Source of the DNA: a bacterium
Lineage (GTDB): Bacteria; UBA8248
DNA: 64,000 nucleotides
Direction: 5' to 3'
Assembly (NCBI GenBank): GCA_022825065.1
Contig: JAJDYR010000039.1
Span: 110,182-174,181 of the forward strand
A program made the translations under genes and the position numbers. Positions within the stretch are counted from its first letter, which is position 1, and every line of letters starts with the position of its first letter. Under the pieces are notes generated by a model. That model was given only the letters and a program-made list of their open reading frames with translations, did not search any database and was not told the DNA's origin. This document shows positions 16,307-25,354 of this stretch, piece after piece.

Positions 16307-17174
16307 GGCGTCGATGAGCGCGAGTTTCAGACAGTTCCTGCGCATGGTGAAGTTCGAGCACACCATCTTCGGCCTCCCCTTCGTGCTGATGGGCGGCGTG
16401 ATGGCCGCAGGGGGAATCCCTTCCGCCTGGGTCCTGTTCTGGATGGTCATGGCGGCGGTGGGCGCGCGCAATTTCGCCATGTCGCTCAACCGCTTCGCCG
16501 ACAGGGACATCGACCCCAGGAACCCGAGGACGAAAGACCGGGCCGAGTTCCAGGCGCTGCTGCATTCCAAATCCATCCTCGCGATGCTGGCGGGTTTTCT
16601 GGCGCTATTTCTCCTCTCGGCCTGGATGCTGAATCCGCTCGCGTTCGCGCTTTCCTTTGCCGTGGCGGCGTGCATCGTCCTCTACAGCTATTCCAAGCGC
16701 TTCACCTCCTGGACGCACCTGTTCCTGGGGTTCGTCCTGGGCTGCGCGCCCGCGGGCGCCTGGGTGGCCGTTCGCGGCGACCTCGGCTTCGTGCCCGTAT
16801 TGCTGTTCTTGGGCGTCACCCTATGGGTCGGTGGCTTCGACCTGATATACGCCTGTCTGGACGTGGATTTCGACGGCGAGGAGGACATCCATTCCCTGCC
16901 GCGTCTTTTAGGAATCAAGGGCGCACTCATCGTCTCAGGCGTAGCCCATCTGGGGACGCTCGTCTGTTTCTTCGCCGCGGGCTATGCGTTCGGCTTGGGC
17001 GCGCTTTACTGGCTGGCGCTCGCGGCGGCGGGGTGTCTCCTGTTCTGGGAGCACTGGATCGTGCGGCCGGACGACCTGAGCCGCGTGGACATATCGTTCT
17101 TCAACCTGAACGCCTGGGTATCCGTGGTCATCGCAACGGGGGCGGTCGCCGACGTGCTCATCGGCGCGGGCTGA
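16296..17174 (+). CDS. ubiA: UbiA-family polyprenyltransferase (UbiA/MqnP-like)
   Basis: An integral membrane prenyltransferase of about 292 residues with 8-9 hydrophobic segments. The first aspartate-rich motif is NRFADRDIDPRNPRTKDR (about 70-87); the second is DVDFDGEEDIHS. It attaches a polyprenyl tail to the quinone ring precursor. The form with DRxIDxxNPRT is common in the MqnP/UbiA-other branch. TTG at 16296 has GGGAGGAG 8 bases upstream and would overlap ubiD by 11 bases; ATG at 16314 is the alternative start. It lies within a ubiD-ubiA-ubiE run. Confidence 0.85.
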   Translation: MAAEASMSASFRQFLRMVKFEHTIFGLPFVLMGGVMAAGGIPSAWVLFWMVMAAVGARNFAMSLNRFADRDIDPRNPRTKDRAEFQALLHSKSILAMLAGFLALFLLSAWMLNPLAFALSFAVAACIVLYSYSKRFTSWTHLFLGFVLGCAPAGAWVAVRGDLGFVPVLLFLGVTLWVGGFDLIYACLDVDFDGEEDIHSLPRLLGIKGALIVSGVAHLGTLVCFFAAGYAFGLGALYWLALAAAGCLLFWEHWIVRPDDLSRVDISFFNLNAWVSVVIATGAVADVLIGAG

Positions 17175-17182
17175 GCGCGCGC

Positions 17183-17890
17183 GTGCCGACCCGGGTCGAG
17201 AAAAAAGATGTACAGGCGATGTTCTCGGACATCGCGCCCACCTACGACCTCCTGAACCGCATCCTGAGTTTCGGCGTGGACCGCCTCTGGCGCAAGCGCG
17301 CCGTGGCGAGCCTTCTTGGCGATTTCAAAGGAGAGGCCCGCTTTCTCGACCTGGCGACGGGCACGGCGGACGTGGCGCTGGAAGTCCACCGGCAGGCCGG
17401 GAGCGGCGCCCGCATCGTCGGCGTTGATTTCGCGTATCCCATGCTCGCGCGCGGAAAGACGAAGGCGGAGAGGCAGGGCGCTCCGCTCTCCCTCATCCAG
17501 GGAGACGGCTTGAGCCTCCCCTTTCAGGACGGCGCGTTCGACGGGGTGATCATCGCGTTCGGCCTGCGCAATTTCGAGGACCGCGAAGCGGGCCTGGCCG
17601 AGATGGGGCGCGTGTTGAAAGAGGGCGGCAGGCTCGTCGTGCTGGAATTCGGACACCCCAGGGGGCTGTTCGGGCTCTTGTACGCCTTTTACTTCCGGGC
17701 CCTCCTCCCCGTCGTGGGGCGGCTCGTCTCCGCGCACCGAAGCGCGTATAATTACCTCCCAAACACGGTATACGAGTTTCCCGAAGCCGAGAGGCTCTCG
17801 GCGATGATGCGCGATGCGGGCTTCCGCGAGGTGAGCCATCGCCCGATGACGGGCGGCATCGCCGAGCTTCACACCGGGGTGCGCGAGTAG
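17183..17890 (+). CDS. ubiE: UbiE/MenG demethylmenaquinone/ubiquinone methyltransferase
   Basis: A 235-residue class I SAM methyltransferase. The family start VQAMFSDIAPTYDLLNRILSFG is followed by motif I FLDLATGTADVAL, the acidic VGVDFAYPML, the DGAFDGVIIAFGLRN motif and the conserved HRSAYNYLPNTVYEFP. It methylates the quinone ring as a late step. GTG at 17183 places the family start correctly, 8 bases after ubiA stops. The trio of decarboxylase, prenyltransferase and methyltransferase is a coherent quinone operon. Confidence 0.9.
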   Translation: MPTRVEKKDVQAMFSDIAPTYDLLNRILSFGVDRLWRKRAVASLLGDFKGEARFLDLATGTADVALEVHRQAGSGARIVGVDFAYPMLARGKTKAERQGAPLSLIQGDGLSLPFQDGAFDGVIIAFGLRNFEDREAGLAEMGRVLKEGGRLVVLEFGHPRGLFGLLYAFYFRALLPVVGRLVSAHRSAYNYLPNTVYEFPEAERLSAMMRDAGFREVSHRPMTGGIAELHTGVRE

Positions 17891-17925
17891 CCTCGCAACC
17901 CCGCACTCCCGAGGGAGGGACGGGC

Positions 17926-20298
17926 GTGAACCCTCCGCCAGAGACGAACGCCATCGAGCAGGACGAGGCCGACATTTTGCGGCTTATCGAGAAGCGGCTC
18001 CTGTGGCTTTCCACCTACAGCGTCCACTACGCGAACAACCTGCGCGCAGGATCCGAGAACATCAAGATAGGCGGCCACCAGGCGAGTTCCTCATCCGTCG
18101 TGAGCCTGATGACGGCCATGTTCTTCCGCTGGCTCAAGACGGGCGACAGGCTCGCCATAAAACCCCACGCCTCGCCCGTGCTGCACGCGGCCCACGCGCT
18201 CCGGGGCGATTTGCCGATGAAGCGTTTGCGGGATCTCCGCGCCTTCGGCGGCCTGCAGGCGTATCCCAGCCGCTCGAAGGATGAGTACCCCGTCGATTTC
18301 TCCACCGGCTCGCTCGGGCTGCCCTCGGTTGCCGCCTCGTTCGCCGCGCTCATGCAGTCCTACATCGACGATCACTTCGGCGCGGGCCCGCCGCAGCGCT
18401 TCATCTCCCTGGTGGGGGACGCGGAACTCGACGAGGGCAACATCTGGGAGGCGCTGGCCGAGGAATACGTGGCCCACCTCGGCAACGTCATCTGGGTGGT
18501 GGACCTGAACCGCCAGAGCCTGGACCGCGTCGTGCCCGACGGCAAGGCGCAGCAGATTCGCGATCAGTTCCGCCTGCACGGCTGGCACGTGGTGGAGCTC
18601 AAGTACGGAAAGCGCCTGCAGGCCGCGTTCGCGCTCAGGAACGGCGAATCGCTCAGGCGGCGCATCGACGACATGTCGAACGGCGAGTACCAGATGCTCA
18701 TCGGCAGAAGCGGAAGCGAGATAAGGGAGGGCCTCACGCGCGGTGAGGCGGGCGAATACGAGGGCCTGGCGGGCCTTCTGGATCGCTACCCGGACGAGGA
18801 ACTGCCCGCGCTCCTGTCCGACCTGGGCGGCCACGACATCGAGTGCATCCTGGAGGCGCTGGAGGAGGCGGACGGCGTTCGCGACAAGCCCGTGATGATC
18901 CTCGCCTACACCATCAAGGGCTGGGGGCTTCCCATCGCGGGCGACCCGATGAACCACTCACAACTACTGACGGATGCGCAAATCGCCGAACTGCGCGATT
19001 CCGCGGGCCTGGGCGAGGGCGAGGAACTGGCGCCCCTCTCGGCGGATAGCAGCGAGGCCCGCGCGGTCGAGCGGGCGGTTACGCGCTACGACGCGCGGGC
19101 GACTCTCGCCAGAGAAGAGATAACCCCCGATCCCGTTCCCGAAGAAGTAGGGGCGAACTTCGCCTCCACCACTTCCACGCAGGAGGCGTTCGGCGCGATC
19201 ATGACGAACCTGGCGCGGGAGGACGCGCTCGCGCGCCACATCGTCACCACCTCGCCCGACGTGGCGGTGAGCACGAACCTGGGCGGCTGGATCAACCGGC
19301 GCGGGGTGTACCACCCCGAGGGCAAGGCGGATTTCTTCGCGCTCCAGCAGGTGCAAAGGTTGTTGAAGTGGGAGGAGTCGCCTGCGGGCCGGCACATCGA
19401 ACTGGGGATTTCCGAGAACAACCTCATGCTCCTGCTCGCCGCCTTCGGCGTCTCGAAGGAGCTTTGCGGGGTGCGCGTCTGCCCCATCGGCACGGTGTAC
19501 GACACCTTCATCAGCCGCTGCCTCGACGCGCTCCGCTACGCGGTCTATAACGGCGGGCGCTTCATCGTGGTGGCGACGCCGAGCGGCACGAGCCTCTCGC
19601 CGGAGGGCGGCGCGCACCAGAGCATCCTGACGCCCGCCATATCCCTGGAGATGCCGGGGCTGGAGGCTTATGAGCCGACCTTCGCCGCCGAGGTCGAGTG
19701 GCTGCTCCTCTCGGCCATCGGCCGCGTTCTCGGGGAGGGTGATTGTCCGGCGTTCTACCTGCGCCTGAGCACGAAGCAGGTGGATCAGAACCTCCTGCCC
19801 GCCGAGTGGCTCGCCGACCCCCTGAAGCGCGAGGTGTTGAGGCGAAACGTCCTGGGCGGGGGCTACCTGCTGCACTCGGCGAAAGAGCAGCCCGGCTACC
19901 GCGCGGGCGTGAACGCGGTGAACCTGTTCGTGAGCGGGGTGATGACGCCCGAAGCCCTCGCCGCCGCCCATACGCTTGCGGCGGAGGGCGTATACGCGAA
20001 CGTCTTCGTCCTCACGAGCGCGGACAGGATTTACGCCGAGCATAAAAAAGCGAAAAAAGCGGGCCGCCCCTCGCGCCTCGAGATGATGGTGGGCGACGAA
20101 CACCGCGACAACCCGGTCGTCTCCGTGCTGGATGGCCACTCGCTCGCGCTCTCATTCCTCGGCGGCGCGCTGGGCGCGGATCAAAGATGCCTGGGCACCG
20201 ACCAGTTCGGCCAGAGCGGCCTTCCGCACGAGGTCTACGACGCCCTGCAAATCGGACAGGCGCACATCGAGGCGTCGTGCCGGGAGGTTTTGGGGTAG
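17926..20298 (+). CDS. transketolase/pyruvate dehydrogenase E1 (AceE)-like thiamine-diphosphate enzyme
   Basis: A 790-residue TPP enzyme in the AceE/transketolase family: HQASSSSVVSLMTAMFF near the start, the TPP motif GDAELDEGNIWEA with a downstream asparagine, a pyrimidine domain after about 400 (TTSTQEAFG, FIELGISENN-type HIELGISENNLMLL) and a C-terminal domain with HRDNPVVSVLDGHSLALSFLGG. It resembles the homodimeric pyruvate dehydrogenase E1 or a one-chain transketolase; no E2 or E3 gene is nearby, so the partner is unclear. GTG start with GAGGGAGG upstream. Its last 75 bases are part of a 94-bp segment that is duplicated about 1 kb downstream. Confidence 0.75.
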   Translation: MNPPPETNAIEQDEADILRLIEKRLLWLSTYSVHYANNLRAGSENIKIGGHQASSSSVVSLMTAMFFRWLKTGDRLAIKPHASPVLHAAHALRGDLPMKRLRDLRAFGGLQAYPSRSKDEYPVDFSTGSLGLPSVAASFAALMQSYIDDHFGAGPPQRFISLVGDAELDEGNIWEALAEEYVAHLGNVIWVVDLNRQSLDRVVPDGKAQQIRDQFRLHGWHVVELKYGKRLQAAFALRNGESLRRRIDDMSNGEYQMLIGRSGSEIREGLTRGEAGEYEGLAGLLDRYPDEELPALLSDLGGHDIECILEALEEADGVRDKPVMILAYTIKGWGLPIAGDPMNHSQLLTDAQIAELRDSAGLGEGEELAPLSADSSEARAVERAVTRYDARATLAREEITPDPVPEEVGANFASTTSTQEAFGAIMTNLAREDALARHIVTTSPDVAVSTNLGGWINRRGVYHPEGKADFFALQQVQRLLKWEESPAGRHIELGISENNLMLLLAAFGVSKELCGVRVCPIGTVYDTFISRCLDALRYAVYNGGRFIVVATPSGTSLSPEGGAHQSILTPAISLEMPGLEAYEPTFAAEVEWLLLSAIGRVLGEGDCPAFYLRLSTKQVDQNLLPAEWLADPLKREVLRRNVLGGGYLLHSAKEQPGYRAGVNAVNLFVSGVMTPEALAAAHTLAAEGVYANVFVLTSADRIYAEHKKAKKAGRPSRLEMMVGDEHRDNPVVSVLDGHSLALSFLGGALGADQRCLGTDQFGQSGLPHEVYDALQIGQAHIEASCREVLG

Positions 20299-20317
20299 GG
20301 GGCGATTGGGAACGCGC
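20224..20317 (+). repeat. 94-bp direct repeat, copy 1 (3' end of the TPP enzyme gene)
   Basis: Covers the last 25 codons of the TPP-enzyme gene, its TAG stop and 19 bases beyond. It matches 21247-21340 with one visible difference (G at 20310, A at 21333). The two copies bracket the DUF5678/retropepsin pair. Confidence 0.95.
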
Positions 20318-20454
20318 GACATAACACATGGCGACTCTGGAGTGTATCTTGGATATTCGGAATTTGACTTCACAAACACGATGGATAGACTATGATTGTG
20401 GGGTGGGGCTCATGCCCTGACTCCGACTGAAGTTGTTGAGCAGGAGAGAAGGCC

Positions 20455-20700
20455 ATGGAGCAGCTATTGAAAGATGATTTTCAATACTACCTCGATCACC
20501 AGTCCGAACTCGCCGAGAAGTACGAGGGGAAATATATCGTCATCAAGAACCGGCGGGTGCTCGGGACTTACGACGACGAGATGGAGGCCGTTGAGAAGAC
20601 AGCCAAAAAACACGAACTCGGCACTTTTCTCGTGCAGGAATGCAGTTCCGATCCGGAGAGTACGGTAGAGACCTTTCATTCGAGAGTCTGTTTTTCCTAG
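20455..20700 (+). CDS. small DUF5678-like protein
   Basis: An 81-residue protein with the pattern DFQYYLDHQSELAEKYEGKYIVIKNRRVLGTYDD followed by helices and HELGTFLVQE. This fits the DUF5678 family, whose members are typically encoded next to retropepsin-like proteases; the function is not known. GAGAGAAGG precedes the ATG. Its TAG stop is immediately followed by the ATG of the protease gene, so the two form a tight two-gene unit, and both sit between the direct repeats. Confidence 0.65.
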   Translation: MEQLLKDDFQYYLDHQSELAEKYEGKYIVIKNRRVLGTYDDEMEAVEKTAKKHELGTFLVQECSSDPESTVETFHSRVCFS

Positions 20701-21195
20701 ATGCCGGAACCATCCAGTTTCGCCTTTACGACATATTTCGCCGAGCGGAAGAATGTCCTCATCAACGAGGTCCATATCGCCGCAGCCTACACGCCTGCGG
20801 AAGGCTCCCCTGCGCCCACCTTTGAGGAATACAAGTCGATTTGGGATACGGGAGCGACGCGCACCGTGATTACCAGGCGGGTGGTGGAGGATTGTAATCT
20901 CAAAGCCATTGGGATGAACCGGGTGCGCGGCGTCAACGACGTACGGTCAGTTGAGGCGTATCTGATCAATATCCGGCTGTTGAACGACGTGGAATTCGGC
21001 AATCTGCGAGTCATAGGAACCGAGCGATTGAGTGGCGGTGCGGATGTTCTGATTGGTATGGATATCATCGGCGCGGGCGACTTCGCGGTCAGCAACTATG
21101 AGGGACGCACGACGTTCACCTTTCGCTGCCCCTCAAAAGAGCGAATCGACTTCCTGCCTCCTGAAGAGCGTCCTCCTGAAAGCTTCTCGGAATAA
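20701..21195 (+). CDS. retropepsin-like aspartic protease domain protein
   Basis: A 164-residue protein with the retropepsin catalytic loop WDTGATRTVI (about 50-59) and, near residue 115, the second conserved segment DVLIGMDIIGAGDFAVSN (ILG-type flap/dimer motif). One aspartate per chain implies a homodimeric active site, as in retroviral proteases and bacterial DUF-type retropepsins. There is no signal peptide, so it is probably cytoplasmic. The pairing with DUF5678 is a recurrent bacterial arrangement; substrate and role are unknown. No reverse transcriptase or integrase is nearby. Confidence 0.75.
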   Translation: MPEPSSFAFTTYFAERKNVLINEVHIAAAYTPAEGSPAPTFEEYKSIWDTGATRTVITRRVVEDCNLKAIGMNRVRGVNDVRSVEAYLINIRLLNDVEFGNLRVIGTERLSGGADVLIGMDIIGAGDFAVSNYEGRTTFTFRCPSKERIDFLPPEERPPESFSE

Positions 21196-21246
21196 CCCGT
21201 ATCCGCATTGTCGGTTGATACAATTCGACAATCTATTTGCGGTCTC

Positions 21247-21340
21247 CCGCACGAGGTCTACGACGCCCTGCAAATCGGACAGGCGCACATCGAGGCGTCG
21301 TGCCGGGAGGTTTTGGGGTAGGGGGCGATTGGAAACGCGC
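21247..21340 (+). repeat. 94-bp direct repeat, copy 2
   Basis: A near-perfect second copy of the 3' end of the TPP-enzyme gene, stop codon included, standing free in the intergenic space after the retropepsin gene. It cannot be expressed as part of a longer gene here; it reads as the scar or the other boundary of a 1,023-bp insertion. Confidence 0.95.
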
Positions 21341-21384
21341 ACAGGAAGGCCGAAAACCAGGGTTCACACGCGTTCCGCGGTGAC

Positions 21385-22557
21385 GTGATGCGTTGCGTAT
21401 ACATGATCGCCTGCCTCGCGGGGCTCCTGCTGCTCTGCGCGTGGGCCGGCCCTGCCGCCGCCGACGGCAACTTCTCGCAGCGCCCCGGGTTCGCCGAGTA
21501 TTTCGCGGCCAACCCTCCGGCCGGCGCCGCCGGTCCGGCCGACCGGGCCCTGGCCCGACGCCACGCGCCGCGCTTCCACCTGCCCGCCGGCCACGAAGGT
21601 CCCATCGACTTCTACCGCGACTACATCGCTCACGGCTACCTGGTAACGGGCGACGGCGTTCGCATCGACGGCCCCACCGCCGGTGACCTGAACCGCTACC
21701 GCGAGGACGCCCGCGCCGAGTTCACGCACGTGCCGGGCGGGGCCGCGCCCCGGCCCGTCGTCTACGCCACGGTGGAGCGCACCGGCCTGTGGGCGCCGGG
21801 GGAGGCGGACCGGCCGGCCGGGGAATTCACCGTCCTCACCTACCACCTGGTGTTCCGGGTGAGCGGCCTGCCGGCGGGGTTGTCCCCGCTCGCGGCGGTC
21901 CCGCTCCGGCTGGTGGCGGACCTCGACGACTGGCACCAGCTCGACCACTACACCGCCGCGTTCGTGGTCCTGGCCGCGGACGGGCGTCCCGTCGCCCTGA
22001 CCCTGCAGCAGCACAACTACCTGCGCACTTATCTGGTCGGCGAGTCGGTGAAGCCCGGGCCCGACGGACGCTTCGAGGTCGACGTGGCCATCCGCTCGAA
22101 CGAGCTCTACCCCCACGTTCCGGGACGGACGGCCCGCCGGGCGGTGCGGTTCCTGGACCATGACGCCAGGGCCTTCATGATGGGTTTCGGCGCGCGCCCG
22201 ATGATGTCGGCGGACGACATCACCGACCCGGACCGCACCGTCGACTACGAGCTCGCCTTCCTCCCCGGCTCCGACGCCTTCTACTCGTTCCAGGGCTTCC
22301 TCGGCGAGCGCCGCTCGCTGCCCGGCCGCGACGGCCCGCCCGGGGCCCGCTACAACACCCTGCCCGAACTCAAGCCCCTGCCCGCGCAGATACTCGGCGG
22401 CTACTGGCGCGAGGGGAACGAGGGCGACTGGGCGCGGTACCGGAACAGCCGGGAGAACGGCGCGGGCCCTGCCGGCTTCGCGCGGGCGCAGGCGGCGGTG
22501 TTCCACCGCAACCTCGGCTGCCTGCGCCGGGAGCGCAAAGGCTGCGCGCTGGAGTAG
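21385..22557 (+). CDS. secreted protein of unknown function
   Basis: A 390-residue protein (GTG at 21385, or ATG at 21388) with a clear signal peptide: MRCVYMIACLAGLLLLCAWA, then GPAAA before the mature start. The mature part is rich in proline and aromatic residues, has no transmembrane segment and contains patterns such as HAPRFHLPAGHEGPIDFYRDY, DDWHQLDHYTAAFVVL and a final pair of cysteines. The first of these recalls the start of Vps62-type domains, but I do not recognise a family with confidence. Codons are even more GC-biased than neighbours. It is probably periplasmic or exported. Confidence 0.6.
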   Translation: MMRCVYMIACLAGLLLLCAWAGPAAADGNFSQRPGFAEYFAANPPAGAAGPADRALARRHAPRFHLPAGHEGPIDFYRDYIAHGYLVTGDGVRIDGPTAGDLNRYREDARAEFTHVPGGAAPRPVVYATVERTGLWAPGEADRPAGEFTVLTYHLVFRVSGLPAGLSPLAAVPLRLVADLDDWHQLDHYTAAFVVLAADGRPVALTLQQHNYLRTYLVGESVKPGPDGRFEVDVAIRSNELYPHVPGRTARRAVRFLDHDARAFMMGFGARPMMSADDITDPDRTVDYELAFLPGSDAFYSFQGFLGERRSLPGRDGPPGARYNTLPELKPLPAQILGGYWREGNEGDWARYRNSRENGAGPAGFARAQAAVFHRNLGCLRRERKGCALE

Positions 22558-22600
22558 CGGCGAAACCGCGTATCGAAGGGCGAACGCGATTGATGAGGGG

Positions 22601-22746
22601 TTGTTGAAAAAGCCCCTTTTGTCAGGTGATAAAGGCAACCCCCCCTACCCCCCCTTGTCAGGGGGGCAAGAAAAAGCAAAACCCCCTCAACCCGGTGGGG
22701 CGCGTCGCCTTTTTTACCCCCCTGTCAAGGGGGGGTAGGGAGGGTT
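22601..22746 (+). repeat. G/C-run inverted-repeat element, copy 2
   Basis: A second copy of the element at 6067-6241, in the same orientation. Arms lie at about 22639-22666 and 22717-22744; the right arm has a TGTCAAGG where copy 1 has TGACAAGG, so pairing is slightly weaker. Together with the hairpin below, it fills the gap 22558-22883, in which I see no gene. Confidence 0.8.
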
Positions 22747-22828
22747 GGTTTCAAAGAGGGAGGCTGGCGGAAAGCCCCTCAACGAATAATTTCCCACCCG
22801 CTCACGTCAGGATAAGTCCGCTGTTTTC

Positions 22829-22852
22829 AAAAGGGCGGCTCGCGAGCCGCCC
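22829..22852 (-). terminator. rho-independent terminator after the thermonuclease gene
   Basis: A perfect palindrome GGGCGGCTCGCGAGCCGCCC (22833-22852) followed on the minus strand by TTTT. It lies 31 bases beyond the stop of the minus-strand nuclease gene. Confidence 0.6.
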
Positions 22853-22883
22853 CTACAGGTTCATCAGTTCCGTTGCCTCTCCC

Positions 22884-23324
22884 TCAACACCAACTCGGGC
22901 GGCGTCCGCCCCGGTAGGGCAGGGCGTGGCCGGTGGCGAGGAGCAGCGTGGCGAGGTCGCGCCCGTCCGCGAGCCACACGCCCGCTATGACGCGGCGGGC
23001 GTACTTGCCGTAGCTCACGTTGATGAGCCAGACTTGCTCGCCGATGACGCTCCGCACGAACTCGCGCGCAGCGCGGCCCCGCCGGCGTTCGTAGTCGCCG
23101 CACCTCGCCCGACGGCCGGTCTCGGGCGTGTCGACGCCCCGCACGCGCACGCTGGCCTGCGCGACGATGCCCGGCCAGGGCCTGGCCTCGACCTTGAAGG
23201 TGTCGCCGTCGATGACTCTCGTCACGCGCGCCGGAACGCGCTGCTCGAACGCCGCCGCGTCGGCCGCGAGCGCAAGGGCCAGGGTGATGATTCCGCAGGT
23301 GATGAGTCGGGTCTTCAAGCGCAT
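22884..23324 (-). CDS. secreted thermonuclease (SNase-like)
   Basis: A 146-residue staphylococcal-nuclease-type protein with an N-terminal signal peptide (about 1-24, ending ADAAA). The fold motifs are VIDGDTFKVEA, VRVRGVDTPE, AREFVRSVIGEQV, GKYARRVIAGVWLADGRDLATLLLATGHALPY: the first arginine of the active site, the Asp pair and the second arginine are in place. It degrades DNA or RNA outside the cytoplasm, calcium-dependently in known relatives. A frameshifted fragment of a similar gene lies near 26.5 kb. Confidence 0.85.
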   Translation of the reverse strand: MRLKTRLITCGIITLALALAADAAAFEQRVPARVTRVIDGDTFKVEARPWPGIVAQASVRVRGVDTPETGRRARCGDYERRRGRAAREFVRSVIGEQVWLINVSYGKYARRVIAGVWLADGRDLATLLLATGHALPYRGGRRPSWC

Positions 23325-23521
23325 CTCGGGTCTCCTCGTGTTCCTCGTGTGGTGCTTCGGGCTCTCTTCGCAGCAGACGGGTCTTTCAAAAAGAGTACAG
23401 GAGAAAAGAAGATTTGCGAACGGGGTTTTCGAGAGGAGGTTGGTTCTCCGCAGGGACGGCCAATCCCTTCCGCAGCGTCGTCACGACCCCCGGCAGGCCA
23501 ATTTTTCTTGCTGTTCACCCA

Positions 23522-23538
23522 GCGGCGGAGGCCGCCGC
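23522..23538 (-). terminator. hairpin at the end of the TauABC-type operon
   Basis: GCGGCGG, a 3-base loop and CCGCCGC form a 7-bp stem 20 bases beyond the permease stop on the minus strand. No T run follows, so it is a weak terminator candidate. The remaining gap 23325-23557 shows nothing else. Confidence 0.3.
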
Positions 23539-23557
23539 CTGCTTTTCGGGAACGCCG

Positions 23558-24451
23558 TCAGACCTTGCCCTTCCACGGGACGAGCGCCCCCTCGATGCGC
23601 CGCATGAGAAGGTCGAAAACAAAGGCGACCGCTCCGATCACCAGGATACCCAGGAACACGATATCGGTCGCCAGGAAGCGGGCGGCGTTCAGCACCATAA
23701 CGCCTATCCCCGCCTTGGCTGCAACCATCTCGGCCGCGACCAGCGTCGTCCAGCCGAAGGCGATCGCAACCCGCATTCCCGTGAGGATCTCCGGCAGCGC
23801 CGCCTTGATCACGACTTGACTGATCACCTGCCGGCTCGTCGCGCCCATCGAATACGCCGCGTGTATCTGCTCGACCGACACCGAGCGCACGCCTGCGCGC
23901 GCGTTGATGGCGATGGGCGCAAAGCACGCCAGATAGATCAGGAAGAACTTGCCGGACTCCCCGATGCCGAACCAGATGATGGTCAGCGGCAGATAGGCGA
24001 GCGGCGGGATGGGACGGTAGAACTCGACCGGCGGGTCGAATACGCCGCGCGCGTATCGGCTCATCCCCATGGAGATGCCGATGGGCACCGCTGTGACCAC
24101 AGCAAGGAGGAAGGAGCCGAAAACGCGGTAGAGGCTCCAGAGAATGTGCTCGTGCAGGGTGTGTTCGCTGAAGCCGTGGCAAACGGCCGTGGCCTCGTCG
24201 CGGGCGCCGACCGCAACCAGCAGCTGTTCGAAATAGTAATTCGTGCACGCGATCTTGTTGAATTTCGAGATGACCATCTCGGGCGAGGGCAGGAACAGCG
24301 GCCGGATCAGTTCGAGCCGGGTCGCGACCCACCAGCCACCCAGGATCAGCACGATGGTTGCGACGCTGATCGCCGTGCTGTTGCCGCGTCCCGGCACGCC
24401 GTACTGGTCTACGGTCTCCGTTTTGCGGCGCCAGAAAATGCCGGTCTTCAT
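23558..24451 (-). CDS. tauC: ABC transporter permease, NitT/TauT family
   Basis: A 297-residue inner-membrane permease. A short cytoplasmic N-terminus leads to a first helix at about 30-50, and five further hydrophobic segments follow. The EAA-type loop is [29 protein letters not shown] (about 190-220), typical of TauC/SsuC. An insertion of about 30 residues after the first helix ([25 protein letters not shown]) is longer than usual. It overlaps the ATPase gene by 4 bases. It would move taurine or another sulfonate or small anion; the ligand is set by the binding protein. Confidence 0.85.
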   Translation of the reverse strand: MKTGIFWRRKTETVDQYGVPGRGNSTAISVATIVLILGGWWVATRLELIRPLFLPSPEMVISKFNKIACTNYYFEQLLVAVGARDEATAVCHGFSEHTLHEHILWSLYRVFGSFLLAVVTAVPIGISMGMSRYARGVFDPPVEFYRPIPPLAYLPLTIIWFGIGESGKFFLIYLACFAPIAINARAGVRSVSVEQIHAAYSMGATSRQVISQVVIKAALPEILTGMRVAIAFGWTTLVAAEMVAAKAGIGVMVLNAARFLATDIVFLGILVIGAVAFVFDLLMRRIEGALVPWKGKV

Positions 24452-25248
24452 AACGGCGACTCGCTGACCTCTTCACCGTAAATGATGGAAAGTATCTCTT
24501 CGCGCATCCTGATGAAATCCGGCGACGATTTGACCTGCCGCGCGTCATCCGTTTCGAAATACTGTTCGTAGAAATCCAGTTCGTATTCGTGCGTGATGCG
24601 GCCCGGACGAGGCGACATCACGATGAGCCGGGTGGCCATGAACAGCGCTTCCTCGACGCTGTGCGTGATGAAAAAGACGACCTTCCGGGTCTTGCGCCAT
24701 ACGTCGAGGATCAATTCCTGCATGTTTTCCCGCGTGAAGGCGTCGAGTGCGCCCAGAGGTTCGTCCATGAGCAGCATATCCGGATCGCAGGTCAGGGCGC
24801 GGGCCAGACCCACCCGCTGCTGCATGCCTCCGGACAGCTGGTAGATGGGGTAGTTCTCAAATTCCGACAGACCCACCAGGGCCAGATTCTCCCGCGCTTT
24901 CGCCCTTCGCTCGGCGCTCGCCACGCCCTGGAGTTTGAGCCCGAACTCGGTGTTCTGGATGACGTTGAGCCACGGCAGCAGGGCGTGTTTCTGAAATACG
25001 ACGCCCCTGTCCCGGCCCGGCCCGCTCACCGGGTCGCCCTTGTGCAGGATTTTTCCGGAAGTGGGCGGCAGAAAGCCGGCGATGACGTTGAGCAGCGTCG
25101 TCTTGCCGCAGCCCGAAGCGCCGAGCGCGACCACGAACTCGTTCTCGCGGAACTCGAAATTCACGTCTTCGAGCGCCTGGACGCTGCCCAGCCCCTGCAG
25201 GGCGGGGAAGGTCATGCCGACGTGATCGAGGCTGACGACCGGGGTCAT
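24448..25248 (-). CDS. tauB: ABC transporter ATP-binding protein, NitT/TauT family
   Basis: A 266-residue ATPase: Walker A GASGCGKT (43-50), Q-loop [11 protein letters not shown], signature [15 protein letters not shown], Walker [14 protein letters not shown] and H-loop THSVEEA, all intact. The start is the ATG at 25248 ([14 protein letters not shown]); the frame is open farther upstream, but that part overlaps the binding-protein gene and does not resemble the family. It is between the binding-protein gene (106 bases upstream) and the permease. Confidence 0.9.
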   Translation of the reverse strand: MTPVVSLDHVGMTFPALQGLGSVQALEDVNFEFRENEFVVALGASGCGKTTLLNVIAGFLPPTSGKILHKGDPVSGPGRDRGVVFQKHALLPWLNVIQNTEFGLKLQGVASAERRAKARENLALVGLSEFENYPIYQLSGGMQQRVGLARALTCDPDMLLMDEPLGALDAFTRENMQELILDVWRKTRKVVFFITHSVEEALFMATRLIVMSPRPGRITHEYELDFYEQYFETDDARQVKSSPDFIRMREEILSIIYGEEVSESPL

Positions 25249-25354
25249 TGGCCTGCTCCGTTTCGTGATTGGCCACGGGATTCGCGCGCAGGTCAGCTCG
25301 TCATATCGACTTCGCGCGCCGTCCCGAGACTGATTGCAGCCGTCCCGGCGGCGT

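Noticed and set aside
20701..21195. Retroviral or retrotransposon origin of the retropepsin-like gene
   Set aside because: No reverse transcriptase, RNase H, integrase or polyprotein context; bacterial DUF5678-linked retropepsins are a better fit.
22626..23819. Open frame of 397 codons on the plus strand across the repeat element and thermonuclease
   Set aside because: It begins inside the C-run repeat and is antisense to the nuclease and permease; low-complexity peptide.
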